In this document: positions 1-9,109 of the stretch, in pieces
Position numbering within the stretch: the first letter of the stretch is position 1
Layout: every line of letters begins with the position of its first letter
The notes under the pieces: model-generated
What the model saw: only the letters and a program-made list of their open reading frames with translations
The model's database searches: none
Told to the model about the DNA's origin: nothing
Translations under genes and position numbers: made by a program
NCBI GenBank assembly: GCA_026770585.1
Contig: MU647748.1
Location: 44,592 to 65,289 of the forward strand
Length of the DNA: 20,698 bases
Reading direction: 5' to 3'
DNA from: Baffinella frigidus
Taxonomy: Eukaryota > Cryptophyceae > Cryptomonadales > Baffinellaceae

Positions 1-47
<47 letters not shown>
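1..47. repeat. Homopolymer G run
   Basis: 47 consecutive G at the very start of the window. It may be a real poly-G tract, but a run at a sequence edge is equally compatible with an assembly or sequencing artefact. Nothing is encoded. Confidence 0.95.
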
Positions 48-51
<4 letters not shown>

Positions 52-267
52 ACCAAGTGGTCGCGTTGGAGCCATTGCGACACGTTTCGCCAGTTGGTGG
101 GCGCTAGGTTGATCACTTGCCACCTGGCCCATATCCAAAAGTCAACGTTTTAGTAGCGACGCCATCAACTTTTGGCGTTGATAATTATCCACGGCCTCAC
201 CAGTCACAGTCAATTGGTAGTCCAATTTCGTGTGGCACCCCTTCTGCTTCTCGTCACTACTTGCGCC

Positions 268-318
<51 letters not shown>

Positions 319-344
319 GCTCTCTCTCTCTCGCTCTCTCTCTC
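268..344. repeat. CT microsatellite
   Basis: Pure (CT)n from about 270 to 310, then an interrupted CT/TCGC extension to 344. Typical eukaryotic simple-sequence DNA. The Ser-Leu runs in ORFs across it are products of the repeat. Confidence 0.97.
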
Positions 345-601
345 ATGCGAGTGACCCTAGTTTCTCTATGCGATGGATCAAGTGAAGACACACTCGTCAG
401 TCTCGTTTGTCAAGGCCTCGCCACTAACTCGTCAGCCTTTAAACGTTGTTCTGAGCAAAACAATCCATGGGCAGACTCCGCGAATGTAAGGGAATTATCA
501 TCAACGGTATTGGGTCCCGACTTCGAGGAGTTCAGACACCGCAACTCGAGGCTGAAAGTAAGTCCCATTTCGTTTTGGGGCTGATGCCCCCGGTGGGGAT
601 G

Positions 602-648
602 TGATACCCGATTTTGATACCCGGGATGGATTTGATACTCAGGATGGA
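602..648. repeat. 18-bp tandem repeat, about 2.5 units
   Basis: Two full 18-base units (TTTGATACCCGGGATGGA at 613-630 and TTTGATACTCAGGATGGA at 631-648), differing at two positions. A partial unit containing GATACCCGAT precedes them. Confidence 0.85.
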
Positions 649-847
649 CTTGCGACGCGTGGTCGAGCAACTGCGCGAGCGACCCTGGCCAGTAGGGCAC
701 CTGAAGCGTGAGGGCCAAGGCTCACGCTTGATGCTCGAGTAATTTCATGGCCTACCGCTTCATGGTCTTACGTGAACCAACTGGAGGCAGACTGCGGCAT
801 CCGTCAGGAGGCTGATTTCGAACCTGTCTCAGGCCATCCACCACTTC

Positions 848-999
848 CCACTCGAGGCCGATCGGTGTTTTGTTTGTATGTTGTTTTCCGCTCGTGCCCA
901 GGTTTTGTATGGGGTTGGTCACGTTGCCCACGAATACTTCGCGGGTCACGTGACCATTCCTGCACAAAACCTGTCAAAGAGGTTTTATAAAACAGCCAA
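848..999 (+). repeat. Dispersed hairpin repeat, copy A
   Basis: Begins CCACTCGAGGCC and ends near a TTTTATAAAACAGCCA box. It aligns imperfectly with 10422-10575 (copy B), and its hairpin part with 3323-3373 (copy C). Internal symmetry: CAGGTTTTGT at 899-908 pairs with ACAAAACCTG at 964-973, and inside it TGGTCACGT at 916-924 pairs with ACGTGACCA at 948-956, leaving a 23-base loop. Family name and mobility are unknown. Confidence 0.6.
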
Positions 1000-1335
1000 G
1001 GTATGCCGCGTTTGGCAAGCCTTGGCCGAGCCTCACTCGCCCCAACCCTTTCCTCATCCAGGGAAGTGTGCTCATCCAACATTCGTCCGAAAACATGTTG
1101 AATTTGAACTGATTGAATTTAGTTAAGGCCCTGATTAACCTTTGACCAACTCCTGTGAACAAACAGGGGTCAATTTTATTTTAAATTGAACACGTCCCCG
1201 GAATAACATGCGACGCACCGAATTAGCAATATGGTGCCCATCGAGTGATTCCGTGTGGATCACATATGCGGTGCAAGGTTCTCACCTCTACATGGTTCTC
1301 TCTTTTCATCTCCACAGAGAGACACGGCTTTATTG

Positions 1336-1405
1336 AACTGGTGACAGCAAAATAAATTTCAACGACACACAACTGGTGACAGAAAAAGAAATTGAAACGA
1401 CACAC
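1336..1405. repeat. 35-bp tandem duplication
   Basis: Two adjacent 35-base units (1336-1370 and 1371-1405). Both start AACTGGTGACAG and end ACGACACAC, with several internal differences. Just downstream, TGCGGACCA also recurs around 1423-1450. Confidence 0.8.
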
Positions 1406-1651
1406 TTATTTCTGCGCTGCTGCGGACCAAACTGCATATACTGCGGACCATGCAGCATGGTCGTACCTCGGCGCCAAAACCCCAAAACCAGGTCCCCCCC
1501 CGTTGCATGGGTCCGATGCGGGCGTGGAAAACGCAACGTTTGGCAGAGGCAGAGTTCTAGTTATCAATTGCAGCATTGCAGGACATCGCAGGACAGGATA
1601 GAGAGTTCCTCCAGGAGATGCGTCAGAACCACATTCAATCTCAGGGTCATT

Positions 1652-1702
1652 TTGCACACGGAATTGACGACTATGGCAGGTCCCAGGGCTCCTACACGAG
1701 GG
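1652..1702 (+). repeat. Dispersed repeat, related to 7808-7859
   Basis: A block with CACACGG near its start and GGGCTCCTACACGAG near its end matches 7808-7859 with few differences and a short gap. Same orientation, about 6.1 kb apart. Confidence 0.6.
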
Positions 1703-1760
1703 CGTTGTAATTTGAAAAAAGATGCGATCAAGATTGATTTCACCCTTGCATGGTGGTGGT

Positions 1761-1879
1761 GTGAGAGCCTTGCTCCCCTATTCCGCATGGAAGGGAGCCA
1801 ACCCCGCCCTCCGATACAACCGGTGGTTCAGGTAGCTGAGTTGATCACTATTCGAAAGGCTGTGAGGGTAATAAAGAAG
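1761..1879 (+). repeat. Dispersed repeat, inverted partner at 3677-3794
   Basis: Reads like the reverse complement of 3677-3794. Shared blocks include GAGCCTTGCT, AAGGGAGCC, CCCGCCCTCC, GAGTTGA and CGAAAGGCTGTGAGGGT in the same order. The ORFs over both copies therefore share the peptide RKAVRVI. With only repeat-borne similarity and no domain, I call this a repeat, not a gene. Confidence 0.75.
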
Positions 1880-1921
1880 AAGAAGAACAACAAGACGAGT
1901 ATGAAGAAGAAGAGGAACAAG

Positions 1922-2085
1922 CCACCCTGGAGGGGACTTGCGGCCAAATCCCGAATAACCCTTTATCGCAAAAGTTAACATGATTTATACCACTAAAATA
2001 CATATTAGACCTTTTTGTACCAGATCCATTCATCACGGGCACGCCACAATGTGGCGTGTTCTCCAAGGGGAGTTGACTTAAGAAT
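1922..2085 (+). repeat. Long dispersed direct repeat, copy 1
   Basis: Starts CCACCCTGGAGG and aligns with 12056-12224 over its length: shared CGCAAAAGTT, CTAAAATACAT, TTTTTGTACCAGATCCATTC, ATCACGGG, then TTGACTT-AGAAT. By eye the core to 2039 is about 85% identical. A perfect 9-bp-stem palindrome (2040-2058) sits exactly where copy 2 has a different palindrome. Confidence 0.8.
2040..2058. repeat. Perfect palindrome inside repeat copy 1
   Basis: CACGCCACA, one central A, then TGTGGCGTG: a 9-bp stem with almost no loop, which could extrude as a cruciform. Confidence 0.9.
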
Positions 2086-2113
2086 GCTCAAAATACCATA
2101 ATGTTCCATCCAG

Positions 2114-2328
2114 GGTGGAAGATGAAGTAGTAGTAGAAGCAGAAGAAGAAGAGGAAGAAGAGGAGGAAGAGAAAGAAGAGGAAGAAGAGGAAGAGGAAGA
2201 GGAAGAGGAAGATAAAGAGGAAGAGGAAGAAGAGGAAGAGGAAGAGGAGGAAGAAGAAGAGGAAGAAGAAGAAAACAGGGGGAACGAGGAAGCGGAAGAG
2301 GAGAGGGAGAAGAAGAAGCGGAAGACCA
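2114..2328 (+). repeat. Polypurine (GAA/GAG) tract
   Basis: Almost all purines on the plus strand. Uninterrupted purine runs occupy 2141-2212 and 2214-2275. The reading frames through it are poly-Glu, or poly-Ser and poly-Phe on the other strand. This fits low-complexity, triplex-prone DNA better than a protein. An acidic low-complexity protein (ATG at 2115, 105 codons) cannot be formally excluded. Confidence 0.9.
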
Positions 2329-2388
2329 ACCAGATCAAAATTGATGTCGTCCTCAACGACGAGGAAGTACTCGGCCATGGAATTTTCC

Positions 2389-2391
<3 letters not shown>

Positions 2392-2422
<31 letters not shown>
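2392..2422. repeat. GA microsatellite
   Basis: About 15 AG dinucleotides, 60 bases downstream of the polypurine tract and of the same strand polarity. Confidence 0.95.
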
Positions 2423-2426
<4 letters not shown>

Positions 2427-3322
2427 AACTGACACTCGGGCAAATACTTTCTTTCTGCCCACTGTGCCGCCCCGCCCACCAACTTAACCGCAGGGAATCC
2501 TCCCGCAAAATTCAGGGCCATGCACGCATGTGCAAATGCCAAACGACTCACACGGCGGCGGAAGTCCACTCCCAGAACATGGATGCTTGTTCTAGCCCCT
2601 TGGTGCAACTTGTTGGTTCAAAGATTCAAAACCAAGGGGTTGGTATTGAATCTTTGGACACACACGTTTTCACATTTTCACGTTTTTGGTGAAAATCCAT
2701 CACGCCGTCCTGGCAATTGACGTGATGGGACACAACAAAAAGGTTAAAAGAAGGGGAAACGGCTGTGATCAAGTTCTACCGGAATATTAAGGCTAGATGC
2801 TGTAAATTCACTGCTATGCAAGGCCAAGTTGCACAACCCTTAAGCCTCAATGTACACCAAAATCATATTGATCATGATTACTTGTCTGGATGAAATAGCT
2901 CTAGCAAGTCGCAGTGCATGTAGTTTCTGCCTCTGGCCAGCCCAAAAAGATGACACATCGAACACCTTTGCTCATCCAACTCGCGAAATGGGGAGATGGT
3001 CCACTTGAGAATGCTGGAGTACCCTATTAACATTTTGGGTTGTAAGAATTTGCACCAGTCACGTCCGTGACCCGACAGAAATTCCGTCAGGGTCGCCCAG
3101 ACCCACGAAAATCACTACACATATGTACAATGCAGGGGTTTAAATTGGGAACTCCAGCATTCTGGAGTGGCTCTCCTTCATCAGGCCGAGTCTCCTGAGT
3201 GGCACCTAGAGGTACAAATGTTATTGCACCACGGGTTGGCCAACCACACGAGGCGGGTCCAGCACCCACTTTCACACCCGGGGAGCTGGACACGTGAGGC
3301 AGGTGTAGTAAGTTTCATATGT
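2423..3322. other. Non-coding stretch
   Basis: No gene seen. It holds a long-range 13-bp inverted repeat: AGAATGCTGGAGT at 3008-3020 and its complement ACTCCAGCATTCT at 3151-3163. Between them, GACCC/GGGTC arms flank an imperfect hairpin near 3068-3094. Confidence 0.5.
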
Positions 3323-3373
3323 TTGGTCACGTGGCTACACGCGTTCCAGCTTTTCGGGCGGCCACGTGACCAA
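3323..3373 (+). repeat. 13-bp perfect inverted repeat (hairpin repeat copy C)
   Basis: TTGGTCACGTGGC at 3323-3335 pairs perfectly with GCCACGTGACCAA at 3361-3373 across a 25-base loop. Position, loop size and flanks (CACACAAAAC downstream) match the hairpins in copies A and B. Each arm contains CACGTG, a G-box/E-box type core, but nothing shows regulatory use. Confidence 0.85.
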
Positions 3374-3602
3374 GTCCACACAAAACGCTAACACTCGACA
3401 TTTTAAGAGGGTGCTGGGGCAGCAGCCTCGTGTGAAAACCTGCAAATCACTTCACTCCAATGTGCAAATTATTTGAACCGCGAGGATCCTCTCAAACGAC
3501 TCGTCCTCTGGCCCGAGGAAAAGGGTTAACCTGGAAAAAGGAATGGATAGCGAGCCAATGTGAGAGGGTGCAGCACACCGTGCTGCTGTCCGCGCAGTCC
3601 TG

Positions 3603-3641
3603 GTTTCGGGTTTCGGGTGTCGGGTTTCGGGTTTCGGGTTT
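3603..3641 (+). repeat. TTTCGGG heptamer array
   Basis: About five copies of TTTCGGG, one altered to GTGTCGGG, ending GGGTTTAG. This is a one-base variant of the TTTAGGG telomere heptamer, in the same strand orientation as the large array at 18190-18707. Confidence 0.85.
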
Positions 3642-3676
3642 AGTCCTGCCGAGGCGCGAGCTTCACTTCTTTATTC

Positions 3677-3794
3677 TTCATTATCACCCTCACAGCCTTT
3701 CGAAAAGTGGTCAACTCAACTACGTAAACCACCCTTGTATGCGAGGGAGGGCGGGACAAGGCTCCCTTGCATCCGGAGGAAGCAAGGCTCGCGC
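3677..3794 (-). repeat. Dispersed repeat, inverted partner of 1761-1879
   Basis: The reverse complement aligns with 1761-1879 (shared CGAAAGGCTGTGAGGGT and CCCGCCCTCC). The 182-codon minus-strand ORF across it owes its similarity to the 1376-1978 ORF entirely to this repeat. Confidence 0.75.
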
Positions 3795-4266
3795 GAGCTT
3801 TATTGGGACCTTGCTTCATCGGGAAACTATCCCATGACAAAAACACATCTTGTGTTTGCCATGGCATGGTTTCCCGATGAAGATGTCTCTTCCCATGCAT
3901 CTTACTCTGTGTGGAGAGAGAGAGAGAGCAGCACACGGCCCGCGCAGTGGGCTTCGCAGGCCAATCTCGACCGGATATCCGTTCCATCATCCACTTTTGG
4001 AGAGAATTATCATCGAGATAATTGTCATCCACTGTTGGAGATAATTGTGGGGGGGGGGTGACTTTTGACTTCAGATGGACGTGCGCAAGGTGCACGAAGG
4101 GCTCGAATTCCAACGTTTCCAACGCCCTTCCGCGTACAATGCCATGGAAATAGAGCACGAAAAGGGGCACATGCTGGCTGTGCTCCAACCATGCAAGGCG
4201 GGTGGGGACGCCTGAAAGTCCCAGATCAGTTGACTAACTTGGCAGGCTTTGTACCAGGACTGAACC

Positions 4267-4299
4267 GAAGATAGCATTTTTGGCGAAGATAGCATTTTT
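4267..4299. repeat. 18-bp tandem repeat
   Basis: GAAGATAGCATTTTT occurs at 4267-4281 and again at 4285-4299, separated by GGC. A GATAGCA motif also appears in the inverted pair at 9559-9640. Confidence 0.85.
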
Positions 4300-4710
4300 C
4301 CAGGGAAAGCTGTAAAATGTCAATCGTGGTGGGACCATGGGACGTGACCTCGGTCCTAGTACACTTTCCAATCCGCTGACAGATCTCTTCGGTTGCCCCG
4401 TCTTTCCCTGCAAAAAGACATCTCCTCTCAGTGAATCTCCTCGCATCTAATCAAACCCATTTCGGTTTAGAAAGTGACCTTGGAGATAGAGTGGCAATAG
4501 AAGCGAAACCAACCTTGTCTACAGGGATTCGCCCCCCATCCCGCAACTTCTACTTAGAAGCTTCGTGGTTCAAGGTCTATGTTGAAGGATTTCTCGACTC
4601 AATTTGAGTTCCACACAGCTTCCATCGGATGCAGGGTTGACCAAACCGGGCGGTAGGTGACCCCTAGGTCCCTAGGGATCGCCTACCGTTGGGTTGATGA
4701 AATAAACAAA
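4300..4710. other. Non-coding stretch, nothing recognised
   Basis: No ORF with protein-like composition, no RNA gene and no strong repeat noticed. Confidence 0.4.
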
Positions 4711-4762
4711 TTCCAAAGCCCGGTCGAAGGCAGCTGTTCCAAAGCCCGGTCGAAGGCAGCTG
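4711..4762. repeat. Perfect 26-bp tandem duplication
   Basis: Two identical 26-base units (4711-4736 and 4737-4762), beginning TTCCAAAGCCCGG and ending GGCAGCTG. Zero divergence marks a recent duplication or active slippage in otherwise diverged repeats. Confidence 0.95.
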
Positions 4763-5999
4763 TGTGGTGGGGGTCGGGATTTCGAGCCTTGGAAACGGGA
4801 GAGGGTGGCTTTGGGCCCGAGCTTTCGGATCTTCTTTTCCATCCTGGTTTTGATTGGTGGTTTAGGATTTCAGGATCGATACCCCCTGCGGGACACCCCC
4901 TAGATGATCTGCTGCATTCCTCCCACGTGGGACGGAAGGGATCAGCGGCTGTCTATGGTGGGAACCAATGAAACCTAAAGCCTAAAGAATCTGAAACCTA
5001 GACAAGCACGCCAGGATCCGAACCCTACAAGACCTCGAAGGGATCTGAAACACACCAGATGAGTGCGCCGAGCATGCACGAACGAAGATTGGGGGGTCCA
5101 ACACACCTTTGGTACAAAAAAACCTCCTTAAAAATTAAACAACCATCTCAGTAAAACAAAATTTTGAGGTACTGAAATGCTGATAGAAAGAAGTTTATTC
5201 TGATCTTTCTTTTGCTGATATCAAGACGCAAATCTGTGATTTCAGAATCGACTGGAGGTCCTGAGCAGCCTTGCATCGCGTGGGCGCCCCGAGACCGCGC
5301 GGTCTCTGTCAAGACACGACGGCGCAGTTGCTGACAGAGAGATAGCGTGAGTTGATGCGGAATCCGGTTTAATTGCAAACACCGTTTTGTGTTATGTTGA
5401 GAGTGTGTGTTTTGGCAGACCGCGTCGTGTGGGAAGGGGGAAACAGGCAACCGGTGACTAATTGAGAACACCAAGAGACAATCGGGAACCCCTTTTCGGA
5501 AGTTGAACACACGGTAGTGTTTTTGAATAACTGTTAGCCGAAATTGAACAAATGTCAGCCAACCTGGGCATGCTACCAATTCAACCCCAACCTGGTAGGC
5601 GCAAACGCTTTCTGCCAAGTAAGTTCGAGGTTGACGTTTGATGACGATGATGATGAAAAGTGATCTGTCAGAGCCTTTCGACTGTTTACTGAATTGAGAT
5701 TTCCCCGATGCTAGGCCGGCCGGGTGTAGTCATCGTCACATGACAACGTATCCGATTCACCTTACATCGGTGGGACTATCGGACCTGAGCTCCCGCGTGG
5801 CATCGATGTTGATGTAAACCCCTGCACATGGACGAGAAGATGATTTGCTTTACACAAGCCGCTTTCAAAAAACGTTTTCTGCAGCTGAGGACGGCATCGC
5901 GGACCCTCGGCCAGAAGACTGCGTTTTGAGTGGCAGGAAACACTTTTGAACCGGAAGTGGATCCTCTTCTTCGGTTTGTACCGGGAAAGAATCACGTCA
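4763..5999. other. Non-coding stretch with one palindrome
   Basis: No gene supported. The 156-codon minus-strand ORF at 5148-5618 has no recognisable domain or codon signature. A perfect 16-bp palindrome, GAGACCGCGCGGTCTC, lies at 5291-5306. Confidence 0.4.
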
Positions 6000-6062
6000 C
6001 CCCGGATATCCGGGGCTGTTGGTTCCGGATATTGATTCCAGATATCCGGGGCTGTTGGTTCC
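6000..6062. repeat. 16-bp palindrome and 36-bp-period tandem repeat
   Basis: CCCCGGATATCCGGGG at 6000-6015 is a perfect palindrome. A 22-base segment starting GATATCCGGGG (6005-6026) recurs exactly at 6041-6062. The same CCCCGGATATCC core lies in the foldback element at 12409-12420. Confidence 0.9.
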
Positions 6063-6775
6063 ACGTAGCATTCTGAGTCAGATGCCTTACAGTCGTAGTT
6101 TCTGTGAGGGCAGAGCCAGCACTCACGAGCTGTTCACGTGTCAGCAGGAACCAATCTCGCTCTCTACACCCGTGACCAACACAGTAGGGTTTTGCGTTTA
6201 GGGTGAGGGGTTGAAGGTGAAAATGAACATGTACAAACGAGAAGCGGGTCGAAAAGAGTGCGAGTTGAGAGTTGCAGTGGCGATCACTCTAGCGGCGATC
6301 GCCCGATCGTTCTTAAAGAGGGAGAGATGGTTTTCGACCGACACTCTGGCAAACGCATTCTATCGGCTGATCGCCGGTCGGGGGGTTCATCGGGACCTGC
6401 GCACATGCAAAGTATTCCCACCTACAGAATTCTCTGGGACACTTGAAACCAAACACGGGAGTCCCTTGAAAGTGATCGCGTGGAAAGAACCTGTAACATC
6501 CCACTTGTCTCCGGTGGTAGGCGGGTCCTCGAGAAGCATCGTCGCATCCCTCTTCTCCAGAACCGGGGCACCGCATCCCCAGCACTGGCACGTGCCGTTT
6601 GGGCCCCATTCGGGCCCCGCAGCCCCGTGAGACTCCTGAACATAACAAAGCTCCATCAGTCGAAATCGATACGCCACATGCCAAATCAATCCTGCAAGAC
6701 ATTTACTACACACGTCACCATTCTTGAAGGGGGCCAGTTTTCGACAGCTCTGCATCATCTGGATTGATACGGCTC

Positions 6776-6900
6776 AAAGATTCGAGAGCGCTGAATCTAA
6801 AAAGACGCGTCTCGAAGATTCGAGATGTGTCTTGAAGATTCGAGAGATCTGGATCCAGGCGGCGCCAAAAAGTCTCTCGATCTTCAAATCGAGAGTACCA
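6776..6900. repeat. AGATTCGAGA repeat cluster with inverted copy
   Basis: AGATTCGAGA occurs three times in about 70 bases, twice preceded by GA. An inverted relative (TCTCGATCTTC) follows at about 6874-6884, so the cluster can fold on itself. ORFs crossing it show no domain. Confidence 0.7.
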
Positions 6901-6959
6901 CTCGATGTGGTGTACCTTGGTCTGCAGGCCGTAGCGATCGCTTTTGGCCAAAACCCGTG

Positions 6960-7054
6960 CAATCCATATACCGCGCATACAATCTTCACATACACCCATA
7001 CAATCCGTATACCGCGCACACAATCCATATAGGGCAGATACAATGCTTACAGCG
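6960..7054. repeat. 20/21-bp minisatellite, about 4.5 units
   Basis: Units CAATCCATATACCGCGCATA (6960-6979), a diverged unit (6980-7000), CAATCCGTATACCGCGCACA (7001-7020), CAATCCATATAGGGCAGATA (7021-7040) and a partial one. All reading frames give repetitive peptides, so ORFs here are repeat-driven. Confidence 0.9.
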
Positions 7055-7807
7055 CTCTCGAGCAGGATGCTTACATGCACGCATACCTGGGGCCCGCGTA
7101 GCAGGGGGTCGCGTAGAAGCATTGTCACTGCGGCCGCTCCGTGTCCAGTGGAGTACACTGCCCAGGGCTGCCAGAAAAAGATCACTTAGAAGCGCCCGAG
7201 TTATATCTTTCCCGGATTTCCGGGAATCGTTTCAAGCCCCTTTCCCTGAAATGAATTTGCACTTAGTACCAGAATCGTTCAGATGGACACATTGTCGAAG
7301 GCCCCGGTGGCTGCTAAATGGGAGATAGATTTGTACTAACACTCGGGAAAATGCCTTCGGTGTGTCCGCTGTGCCGCCAGTCAACGTACCCACACTGGGG
7401 GGTGGGGGGGGGCGCTGATTCACCCGCAGCACGGGAGCCGGGAGCCCAGTGCTGCCAATGGGACAAACCAAACTATTTTCATTCGCAAAACAGTTTGAAG
7501 CTGAACTTGTTTGGACATTTCTATGTCGAAAGCTGTGAGGGAGTCCCTATTCTTGCACGTTGAGGCCAGGAGTTGTGAAGCAACATCTCGCGGGACAACC
7601 CGTTCCACCCCATGCCAAGGCCACATGGCCACATCATCCGGGTCGCAACGCTCAGACACGATCCCTAACAGCTACCCTGGTAGGAACCTCTGTGTTTTTG
7701 TGGTAGGCTGCCCTGCCAAAGGAACTTGTGGGTCTCCCTGAGTCTCTAAGCTGCACCGTCAAGACATTTTGATGAAATTCATCGCGAAACTTCCTCACTC
7801 CAGGAGA
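7055..7807. other. Non-coding stretch, nothing recognised
   Basis: No gene, RNA or strong repeat noted. Short overlapping ORFs on both strands lack domains. Confidence 0.4.
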
Positions 7808-7879
7808 CTTGGCACACGGCATTGGTCTATGGAAGGCCCTAGGGCTCCTACACGAGACGCCGTCCTAGGAGCCCTGGGG
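7808..7879 (+). repeat. Dispersed repeat copy carrying a hairpin
   Basis: 7808-7859 matches 1652-1702. Here the shared AGGGCTCCTA (7841-7850) pairs perfectly with TAGGAGCCCT (7866-7875). With one wobble the stem extends to 7837-7850/7866-7879, around a 15-base loop. The second arm is absent from the copy at 1652-1702. Confidence 0.75.
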
Positions 7880-7984
7880 CCTACTGAAGTTCAATACCGA
7901 ATGCTAATTACCTTGAAATCCAAGACATATCAGATGAAAACGGTGCTGCGGCGATCATCTACCCAAAACCTCATCGGTTTTCTG

Positions 7985-8035
7985 AGAAGCCACGCGACGA
8001 CAGTCTCATCGATCAGAAGCCACGTGACGATAGCC
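7985..8035. repeat. 30-bp tandem repeat
   Basis: AGAAGCCACGCGACGACAG (from 7985) recurs 30 bases later as AGAAGCCACGTGACGATAG (from 8015). Confidence 0.8.
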
Positions 8036-8640
8036 TGCACCTCAAATCGACAGCGGGCTAATCCAGTTTGGGTCTAATCAGTACTAATCCGAGGACGGTT
8101 TCCGACCACGTTGTACAAGGAATAATATAAAGACAGGAGGATTTGAGGAGCAGGTTATCGTCGCGTAAAGAGGGGTGGAAGGGGGGGGGGGGGTGCTCGT
8201 AACCTGACTCAAGAGTGGCATGAGGGGATGATCGTAACTCAAGAGAAGAGTGTGAGAAAACCTCGAGTGGAGAAGAAAGGGAGAAGGCGAGGAGAGCGCG
8301 CGTCCCCTCTCCGCCGGAGACAGTGCCCCCCCCTTCGGAGCCAGTGCCCTGCACACACACGAGATCGATCAGTGTCCACATAGGGTTGTTCGGGAGAATA
8401 TCTCATTTTAATAGGGAGTCCTAAGTAAAAATGCTATGCCCCAATTAATTTCTCCTATCCCCACCAAGAATCCTGCGTGGGTTTCTCCACAGTCAAGTCT
8501 CTTTTTCTCTGAGATCGATCGCTCCCATTCAAGTGTTGAACACGCCATGTTCTCTCATGGCAAATAGCGACGCTCATTCACCACCATCGCTATTCAGCAT
8601 TGCACAAATTCATCATCGGCACCAGACACACTGCACCCGC
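8036..8640. other. Non-coding stretch
   Basis: No gene seen. Includes a short G run at about 8180-8192 and purine-rich DNA from 8210 to 8300. Confidence 0.4.
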
Positions 8641-8672
8641 AGAGAGAGAGAGTGAGAGAGAGAGAGAGAGAG
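8641..8672. repeat. GA microsatellite
   Basis: Sixteen GA-type dinucleotides with one T interruption. Confidence 0.95.
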
Positions 8673-8822
8673 CCGCAGCCTCCAGACCAAACGTCGCAGT
8701 AGCTTCAACCTAGCCGTGCGCACTCAAGCTGATCGTCTATGAATTTCTTCGGAACAAAACTCTGCGACAGTTGACTGATCAGCGCTTTCCCTGCTACTGA
8801 TCTTGCCCGGTTGAGTCGTCGC

Positions 8823-9109
8823 CCCTGGTACAAAACCTGTCCGTTTCAGTCAACAGTGGTGGGATTTTCTTCGGACATGGGGTCGCGGTACTGCTTACAT
8901 CGCTGACGTACGCGAGAATAGCCGCGCGTTTGCTCAGAAAAGGGCTCCAGTGCGAGAGCACATCCGAAACCGCGCTGTGCGACCTGGCGATACACACCCA
9001 CAGAGGCTCGCCGTCAGCTTTAGGGGGATGTCAATTTTAGAGACGTCAGTGAAAACCCCCCTGCACGAGTTTTGACTCTTGATTGAACCAGGCAGGTTTT
9101 GTACCAGGG
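8823..9109. mobile_element. MITE-like element with 17-bp perfect terminal inverted repeats
   Basis: CCCTGGTACAAAACCTG at 8823-8839 is the exact complement of 9093-9109. The similarity continues inward about 14 bases imperfectly, giving TIRs of about 31 bases. The 287-base interior has no transposase ORF, as expected for a non-autonomous element. No target-site duplication is obvious by eye. The TIR core (GGCAGGTTTTGTACCAGG) recurs alone elsewhere: about 4241-4258, 9749-9764, 15750-15769, 16037-16053, and in the arms at 899-973. Confidence 0.6.

Larger units (their letters stand above)
48..1335. other. Non-coding stretch with short repeats
   Basis: No convincing gene. Short ORFs here read through the CT repeat or through both strands of a foldback and have no recognisable domain. 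The stretch holds the CT microsatellite, an 18-bp tandem repeat near 613-648, and copy A of a dispersed hairpin repeat (848-999). Bases 65-91 (TTGGAGCCATTGCG, then ACACGTTTCGCC) resemble 19403-19431 in the divergent promoter region. Confidence 0.6.

Noticed and set aside
117-584. 155-codon plus-strand ORF
   Set aside because: Its centre is a Ser-Leu run from the CT microsatellite, and the flanks show no domain or codon signature.
2078-2462. Poly-Ser, poly-Phe/Leu and poly-Glu ORFs on both strands
   Set aside because: They are translations of the GAA/GAG polypurine tract and GA repeat; low complexity in every frame.
3640-4188. 182-codon minus-strand ORF resembling the ORF at 1376-1978
   Set aside because: The similarity is confined to the inverted DNA repeat 1761-1879/3677-3794; the remainder has no protein features.
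6957-7054. Possible CRISPR array
   Set aside because: The 20/21-bp units are contiguous without unique spacers and the DNA is eukaryotic in character; a minisatellite explains it.
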